From the NCBI GenBank assembly GCA_963575675.1, contig CAUYUA010000215.1:1-36487 (forward strand): a DNA stretch of 36,487 nucleotides, in the 5' to 3' direction. Shown here piece after piece: positions 32,203 through 36,487 of this stretch. The notes under the pieces are model-generated. The model was not told the origin of the DNA. It saw only the letters and a list, made by a program, of their open reading frames with translations, and searched no databases. The number at the start of each line of letters is the position of its first letter. Position 1 is the first letter of the stretch. The position numbers and the translations under genes are program-made. Source of the stretch: CAUYUA01 sp963575675. Its GTDB lineage: Bacteria > Pseudomonadota > Alphaproteobacteria > Azospirillales > Azospirillaceae.

Positions 32203-33303
32203 CTAGGCGTTGGCGCGACCGAACAGCGCACGCAAGCCTTCGGGGCTGGCGGGACATACGCCGCGTTCAGTGATCAGGGCCGTGACGAGACGGGCAGGCG
32301 TGACGTCGAAACCGTAATTGCTGACGGCGCTGTTTTGCGGCGTGATGGAAATAGTGGTTAAAGCGTTGGAGCCTATGGCGCGTCCGGTGATTTCCGAGAC
32401 TTCGCGTCCATCGCGCTCTTCGATCGGAATTTCGCGGATTCCATCGTTGATGCGCCAATCGATGGTGGGTGAAGGCAGAGCGACGTAGAAAGGAACATTA
32501 TTGTCGCGCGCCGCCAGAGCTTTCAAATAAGTGCCGATTTTGTTGCAGACATCTCCGGCGGCGGTGGTGCGGTCGGTTCCGACGATGCACAAATCGACAA
32601 GTCCATGCTGCATCAAATGTCCGCCGGCGTTGTCGACAATCACGGTGTGGGGCACGCCGTGTCGTCCCAACTCCCAGGCGGTGAGGCTTGCGCCTTGGTT
32701 GCGGGGGCGTGTTTCATCAACCCACACATGGATCGGCAAGCCGCCGTCATGAGCCATATAGACGGGAGCGAGCGCTGTGCCCCAATCGACGGTGGCCAGC
32801 CACCCGGCGTTGCAGTGGGTGAGAATGTTAAGACGCGCGCCGTTCGGCTTTTCGGCGGCGGCTTTTTTGATCAAGGCGAGACCGTGAACTCCGATGGAGT
32901 GATTAATGGCGACGTCTTCATCTGCAAGCGTCGCCGCTTCGGCGAATGCGACGTTGGCGCGCTGATTGGGCGCCAACGGCTCCAAGCGTTGTTCCATACG
33001 CTCCAGAGCCCAACGTAGGTTGACGGCGGTGGGGCGCGTGGAGAGCAGCAATCGACACGATGTGGTTAAAGACGGGTCGCTGGAGTCGGCGCGCATGGCT
33101 AAGGCGACGCCGTATGCCGCCGTTGCTCCGATCAAAGGGGCGCCACGCACCTGCATGGATCGAATGGCGTGCGCGACGTCTTCGAGCGTTCGAAGGCGAA
33201 GAACGGCGAATTCATGAGGCAATCGGGTCTGATCGATGATGTCGACCGAAACACCGTCGTCGGCCTGCCAGAGCGTTCGGTAAGCGACTCCGTCGATTTT
33301 CAT
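32203..33303 (-). CDS. mtnA: S-methyl-5-thioribose-1-phosphate isomerase
   Basis: The 366-residue protein has the eIF2B-like isomerase fold with MQVRGAPLIGATAAYG (50-65), the catalytic Cys164 in THCNAG and the catalytic Asp244 in VGTDRTTAAGDVCNKIGTY. It converts methylthioribose-1-phosphate to methylthioribulose-1-phosphate in the methionine salvage pathway. No other mtn gene is in the window, which is common. It may be co-transcribed with mepA downstream, with which it shares no function. Confidence 0.96.
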   Translation of the reverse strand: MKIDGVAYRTLWQADDGVSVDIIDQTRLPHEFAVLRLRTLEDVAHAIRSMQVRGAPLIGATAAYGVALAMRADSSDPSLTTSCRLLLSTRPTAVNLRWALERMEQRLEPLAPNQRANVAFAEAATLADEDVAINHSIGVHGLALIKKAAAEKPNGARLNILTHCNAGWLATVDWGTALAPVYMAHDGGLPIHVWVDETRPRNQGASLTAWELGRHGVPHTVIVDNAGGHLMQHGLVDLCIVGTDRTTAAGDVCNKIGTYLKALAARDNNVPFYVALPSPTIDWRINDGIREIPIEERDGREVSEITGRAIGSNALTTISITPQNSAVSNYGFDVTPARLVTALITERGVCPASPEGLRALFGRANA

Positions 33304-33358
33304 GTGGGGCGTCTCAAAGGATCGTCGTGTCGGAATAGAAGCGCTTCAAAATTCGGCC

Positions 33359-33394
33359 TCCGACCGTCGTTGGCGTGAGCTGTCGTCGGTCGGA
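33359..33394 (-). terminator. Possible terminator of the rpsF-rplI operon
   Basis: An inverted repeat 'tccgaccg' (33359-33366) / 'cggtcgga' (33387-33394) lies between the rplI stop and mtnA. On the minus strand it is followed by 'ggccgaatttt', a weak T-run. It could end or reduce transcription from the ribosomal operon before mtnA. Confidence 0.4.
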
Positions 33395-33426
33395 AGCATT
33401 GATGTAAAATTTTATGACGAAGAAAT

Positions 33427-33987
33427 TTACTCAGCGGCTTCGGCTTCGGCCTTTTCCTCGGCTTCTATGGCTGTTTGTTCTTCGGCCAAGAGGTCCGCCG
33501 CCGTCACCATTCCTCCGCGTTCTGCCTGTAAATTGGCTTCTTCGCGGGAGCGGGCGACGTTGATGGTGATCGAGACGTTGACTTCGGGATGGAGGATGAC
33601 TCTGACTTTGAACAGACCGAGCGTTTTGATCGGTCGATCAATGGCGACTTGGTGGCGTTCGATGGTGAAACCGGCTTCGATGACGGCTTCGGTGATGTCT
33701 CGCGCGCTTACCGAGCCGTAGAGCATTCCGGTTTCGCCGGCTTGCCGAATGACGACCACCGACAAGCCTTCGATTTTGCCGGAAACGAATTCGGCTTCTT
33801 TTTTACGCTCTAGGTTTGCGGCGTGAAGGGCGGCTTTTTGGGTTTCGAAATAGGCGAGGTTGGCTTTTGTAGCGCGCAACGCCTTTTTCTGGGGCAAAAG
33901 AAAGTTCCGGGCGTAGCCGGGACGCACTTTAACGACCTGTCCCATTTGGCCGAGTTTTTCCACCCGCTCTAACAGAATGATATCCAT
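33427..33987 (-). CDS. rplI: 50S ribosomal protein L9
   Basis: The 186-residue product starts MDIILLERVEKLGQMGQVVK, followed by the L9 signature VRPGYARNFLLPQKKA, a long central helix, and the C-terminal domain (GSVSARDITEAV, VRVILHPEV). The tail beyond about 150 is Glu/Ala-rich and longer than in E. coli (149). Start ATG 33987 has 'aggag' 10 bases upstream, inside the last codons of the DUF2232 gene. It binds 23S rRNA and is the last gene of the rpsF operon. Confidence 0.97.
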   Translation of the reverse strand: MDIILLERVEKLGQMGQVVKVRPGYARNFLLPQKKALRATKANLAYFETQKAALHAANLERKKEAEFVSGKIEGLSVVVIRQAGETGMLYGSVSARDITEAVIEAGFTIERHQVAIDRPIKTLGLFKVRVILHPEVNVSITINVARSREEANLQAERGGMVTAADLLAEEQTAIEAEEKAEAEAAE

Positions 33988-33991
33988 CGCT

Positions 33992-34948
33992 TTAGATCTC
34001 CTGATCGGGGCCGGACGCGGAAAAGCGCCGACGCAAACCGATCCATTGTTCGAGCACGCCAAGGCCGACCACCGCAAAGGGGGGCCATGCGAGCAGAATG
34101 AAGGAAATGTAGAACAGCGTTAGGATCAGAACTTTGGTTGGACGGTTGCGGGCGTAGGCGTGAACCACAGCCAGACCGGCGAAAAGGAACATCAGGGCGA
34201 TGATCAAGGTGAGATTGAGAGCGACAAACCCCCAATCATCCGGCAAGATCACGGCTCCGGCGCTGGACAAAGCGAACGCCAACGGGGTCCAGCCGGGCAA
34301 TTCCAGGTCGGACAGTCGGATTGGCGGTCGTAGGCATCGGTTGAAACGCGCCACAACCGACTGCGCCAGAACTCCGTTGAGAACCAGCATCACGCTCCAA
34401 GACGCCACAACGGCGCCGGGAAGGATTTGGGCCAATCCTTCAATGACGTCGTGACGATTCGGGATCGGCTCGGCGCCGATCGGGGCTTGGCGGATGATCG
34501 AGAGGAGCAATCGCGTCAAGACGCCGTGGAGGCCGCCGACTTCATCCAGAGTTAAGAGCAAGGCGATGGCGAAACCCAAGACGCCGAATCCCGAAACCAT
34601 GACCGCCAAAAGCCCGGGTGGATACCACTCAAGGGAGCCGTCGGGCGTTGTGCGAGACAACATGGCGTTTCGGATTAGGAAACTCAGGGGCAATGCGCCC
34701 GTTGCAGCAAACAGAAACGGTCCCAACCAACTGCCGTCCAACCACGCCACATTGATCACGGCGACTATTATGGTTCCGCAGACGCCGCCGAGGATCACAG
34801 CGAAAGGCCCGAGGGCCAAACCGGCGATCGTCAGCGGCAGAGGGGCCAAATAGCCGAAGATAAACCCGCCGACGGAACCGACGACGACCGACAAATACAG
34901 CAGAGCGCTAAGCGCGCCGCAGCCGACGGCGATCAAGGCGGGCGACAT
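33992..34948 (-). CDS. DUF2232 (YybS-like) membrane protein
   Basis: The 318-residue protein has about eight membrane helices, with Gly/Ala-rich ends and few charges. The place between rpsR and rplI is where alphaproteobacteria carry a DUF2232 protein, and the N-terminal sequence fits. The function is not known; the fold resembles energy-coupling or sporulation YybS proteins. It begins 33 bases after rpsR and its end overlaps the ribosome binding site of rplI, so translation of the two is probably coupled. Confidence 0.88.
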   Translation of the reverse strand: MSPALIAVGCGALSALLYLSVVVGSVGGFIFGYLAPLPLTIAGLALGPFAVILGGVCGTIIVAVINVAWLDGSWLGPFLFAATGALPLSFLIRNAMLSRTTPDGSLEWYPPGLLAVMVSGFGVLGFAIALLLTLDEVGGLHGVLTRLLLSIIRQAPIGAEPIPNRHDVIEGLAQILPGAVVASWSVMLVLNGVLAQSVVARFNRCLRPPIRLSDLELPGWTPLAFALSSAGAVILPDDWGFVALNLTLIIALMFLFAGLAVVHAYARNRPTKVLILTLFYISFILLAWPPFAVVGLGVLEQWIGLRRRFSASGPDQEI

Positions 34949-34981
34949 GATGGGGCGGCTCCAAGCCTGAACGCGAAAGGG

Positions 34982-35254
34982 TTACTTCACCATGTAGGGC
35001 AGCAAGGCCAGGAAACGGGCGCGTTTGATCGCCCGCGCCAGTTCGCGCTGCTTTTTGGTGGAGACGGCGGTGATTCGGCTGGGAACGATCTTGCCGCGCT
35101 CGGAAATGAAGCGCGAGAGCAGCTTGATGTCTTTGTAGTCGATGGCCGGGGCGTTTTGGCCGGAGAACGGGCAGGTTTTCCGCCGACGGAAGAAAGGACG
35201 CCGGGGCGCCGCGCCGCGACCGGAAGACGAAGAGGATGAATTCGGGGCGGTCAT
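34982..35254 (-). CDS. rpsR: 30S ribosomal protein S18
   Basis: The 90-residue protein has a Ser/Gly/Arg-rich N terminus and the S18 core: FFRRRKTCPFSG, IDYKDIKLLSRFISERGKI, PSRITAVSTKKQRELARAIKRAR. It forms a dimer with S6 on the 30S platform. Its ATG overlaps the rpsF stop (ATGA), with 'gaaggag' 8 bases upstream inside rpsF, so the two are translationally coupled. Confidence 0.98.
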   Translation of the reverse strand: MTAPNSSSSSSGRGAAPRRPFFRRRKTCPFSGQNAPAIDYKDIKLLSRFISERGKIVPSRITAVSTKKQRELARAIKRARFLALLPYMVK

Positions 35255-35742
35255 GCCGGGACTCCTTCAGAATCATTGCGGCGGAATTGCCGAGGGCCGC
35301 GATCTCCGTCGCCGCGCCGACCACGGTCGCCGCGATCTCCACGGTCGCCTCGATCCCCACGGTCGCCGCGTTCTCCACGCTCGCCGCGTTCTCCACGCTC
35401 GCCGCGCTCGCCGCGTTCATTGCGGGTTTGCATCATTACGGACGGGCCGGTTTCAACCGCATCGATGCGCACGGTCATGAAACGCAGCACGTCTTCATTG
35501 ATGCCCATATTGCGCTCCATTTCGGCGACCGCAGCCGGCGGCGCGTCGAGCGTGAGCATCAAATAATGGCCTTTGCGATTTTTTTTGATCTTATACGCCA
35601 GGGTCTTGAGACCCCAATATTCCACCCGCGCCACTTGTCCGCCATTGTCTCGGATAATGGTGGAGAAGGTTTCTCCCAAGCCTTCGGCCTGGGCGGCGGA
35701 AATATCTTGACGTGCGATGAGCACGTTTTCATAAATCGGCAT
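35251..35742 (-). CDS. rpsF: 30S ribosomal protein S6 with Arg-Gly repeat tail
   Basis: Residues 1-100 are the ordinary S6 fold (MPIYENVLIARQD, WGLKTLAYKIKKNRKGHY, MERNMGINEDVLRFMTVR). Residues 109-141 are six ERG units followed by five DRG units, then RRGDGDRG and an acidic end. The repeats are visible in DNA as an alternating 9/18-base pattern (35320-35418). The protein sits on the 30S platform with S18. The ATG at 35742 has 'aggga' 6 bases upstream. It is the first gene of the operon; in E. coli the S6 tail is glutamylated, here the tail is neutral and RG-rich. Confidence 0.97.
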   Translation of the reverse strand: MPIYENVLIARQDISAAQAEGLGETFSTIIRDNGGQVARVEYWGLKTLAYKIKKNRKGHYLMLTLDAPPAAVAEMERNMGINEDVLRFMTVRIDAVETGPSVMMQTRNERGERGERGERGERGERGDRGDRGDRGDRGDRGRRGDGDRGPRQFRRNDSEGVPA

Positions 35743-35913
35743 GTAGACTCCCTATGGCTGTTACATGGCCCGGCGCTGCGCGTTGCGTTTCGCATAACTC
35801 AGGACGTTTAGCATCATTTAAATGCATGGCGCCATAGTTGTTCGCGTTGCATCGTCAGCCGCCCGCGCCTAACCGGACGATAGCCTTCGCCGGCAAGGAG
35901 TGTGAAGCCCGGC
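35743..35913 (-). promoter_or_regulatory. rpsF mRNA leader, possible S6:S18 binding site
   Basis: The transcript from the promoter at 35914-35941 would have a leader of about 165 bases. On the minus strand it includes a 'gccggcgaaggc' hairpin and a larger stem 'atcgtc'...'gacgat' around a G/C-rich loop. Many bacteria autoregulate rpsF-rpsR through S6:S18 binding to a leader stem with a bulged CCG. The structure here is only suggestive. Confidence 0.35.
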
Positions 35914-35941
35914 ACTATACACACCTCTATTTCCAGAGCAA
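35914..35941 (-). promoter_or_regulatory. Sigma-70-type promoter of the rpsF operon
   Basis: On the minus strand 'ttgctc' (35941-35936), a 16-base spacer and 'tatagt' (35919-35914) fit the housekeeping consensus. It points into rpsF. Confidence 0.65.
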
Positions 35942-36013
35942 GAGGCTTTTTTTGCGGGCGGTCTCATTAAAAAATTAATCGGGCTGGGAGGTTGCAAAGC
36001 TTCGACGGAGTAA

Positions 36014-36042
36014 TTGACATCGTGACGGCGCTCTCCTATGGT
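36014..36042 (+). promoter_or_regulatory. Sigma-70-type promoter of rpmJ
   Basis: A perfect 'ttgaca' (36014-36019), 17-base spacer and 'tatggt' (36037-36042) lie 40 bases upstream of the rpmJ start. It is the best promoter match in the window. Confidence 0.75.
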
Positions 36043-36082
36043 CTGGTCCATCTTTTCTTGTGTTCAGTTCGGAAACCGTCTG

Positions 36083-36208
36083 ATGAAAGTCGTCAATTCT
36101 CTTAAGTCCATGAAGATCCGTCATAAAGGTTGCCGCGTTGTTCGCCGCAAGGGACGGGTTTATGTCATCAACAAACAGAATCCGCGTTTTAAGGCTCGCC
36201 AGGGGTGA
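36083..36208 (+). CDS. rpmJ: 50S ribosomal protein L36, zinc-free type
   Basis: The 41-residue protein (MKVVNSLKSMKIRHKGCRVV...ending NPRFKARQG) is the 41-residue form of L36 common in proteobacteria. It keeps only one Cys, so the zinc ribbon of the 38-residue form (three Cys, one His) is absent. Such forms serve when zinc is scarce or are the only copy in some alphaproteobacteria. It is single, divergent from rpsF, with a strong promoter. Confidence 0.95.
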   Translation: MKVVNSLKSMKIRHKGCRVVRRKGRVYVINKQNPRFKARQG

Positions 36209-36429
36209 GTTTTGCGGGGTGTCGGGCGATGGGGGGTGTGAGCGGATTTGCACGAAAGTTTTGCCGTGTGAGTCTGCCTTGAACCGCGAAAGCTTTTATG
36301 AATCTTTTGTGTGAGAGCCTGTCGCCTGAGAGCCTGTTGTTTTGTGTGTGTCTGAGTTTGGAGGCTGAAGAACTTGTCGGCGTTTTTTTTTCTTGCGGCT
36401 TCACTGAATTAAAACAGCCTACGCGCCTT
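36209..36429 (+). other. Region after rpmJ without genes
   Basis: No ORF of note is seen. It holds T-rich and GT-rich stretches and a run of T at 36385-36392. Two similar 'gagcctgt' phrases occur near 36316 and 36330. Confidence 0.3.
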
Positions 36430-36486
36430 CGGTTGTCACAGTCTCCAAGTCATGGTTTCCAAAGGCCTCCCGGCCTTTGGCGGGTC
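36430..36486 (-). repeat. Repeat family B, copy 2 at the window end
   Basis: It is the inverted copy of 18714-18770: 'ccaagtcatggtttccaaag', 'gcctcccggcctttgg' and 'cgggtc'. The copy is cut by the window end and may continue. The two copies are nearly identical over about 45 bases. Confidence 0.85.
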
Positions 36487-36487
36487 C

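Noticed and set aside
35236..35811. Plus-strand frame of 191 codons across rpsF
   Set aside because: It is antisense to rpsF; the Ser/Thr/Val repeat arises from the ERG/DRG DNA repeat read on the other strand.

Overview
The window looks like a chromosomal segment of a motile, hopanoid-producing alphaproteobacterium, probably from the Rhodospirillales/Acetobacterales side. This is inference from gene content: the rpsF-rpsR-DUF2232-rplI cluster, a DUF1476 (F1-ATPase inhibitor zeta) protein, a TIGR02186 protein with its matching TauE/SafE permease, an HpnO-type aminotransferase, NRDE and MazG proteins, and many palindromic intergenic repeats built around a 'gtccaggg...cctggac' core. No rRNA, tRNA, CRISPR array, phage gene or transposase was recognised.

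Layout. 0.1-6.0 kb: a two-domain class II aldolase/short-chain dehydrogenase bracketed by inverted repeats, an orphan beta-class DNA methyltransferase, a small chorismate mutase/PchB-like protein, a secreted Pro/Ser/Asn-rich protein and mazG. 6.1-9.3 kb: a possible small ORF overlapping the start of hpnO, hpnO, then two tandem secreted CAP (SCP/PR1) proteins. 9.3-17.4 kb: a signalling island. On the minus strand, a receiver, a CheC-like phosphatase and a hybrid kinase form an apparent operon with an ATGA overlap. On the plus strand lie an amber-interrupted small membrane ORF, a 1340-residue kinase (four PAS, HisKA, HATPase, two receivers, HPt) and another single-domain receiver. No output domain is present, so the island looks like a phosphorelay whose target is protein-protein signalling or lies elsewhere.

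17.4-24 kb: BamE-like lipoprotein, universal stress protein, TIGR02186 membrane protein, purS and purC (no purQ alongside), an NRDE protein, the zeta/DUF1476 protein and an unknown lipoprotein. 24.6-32 kb: a DD-carboxypeptidase with SPOR domain, a TauE/SafE permease, a methyl-accepting chemotaxis protein with a possible sigma-28 promoter, azoR, an unknown Rossmann/methyltransferase-like protein, and mepA. 32-36.2 kb: mtnA, then the ribosomal operon rpsF-rpsR-DUF2232-rplI read leftwards from a clear promoter, and a divergent rpmJ of the zinc-free type.

The most interesting parts are the CheC-containing phosphorelay island, the repeat family (at least nine copies, one a near-perfect 107-bp palindrome), the two CAP proteins, and the small interrupted or overlapping ORFs at 6177 and 12333. 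By eye the 6.1-17.3 kb block is clearly more A/T-rich at third codon positions than the 19.8-26 kb block, which may reflect different histories.
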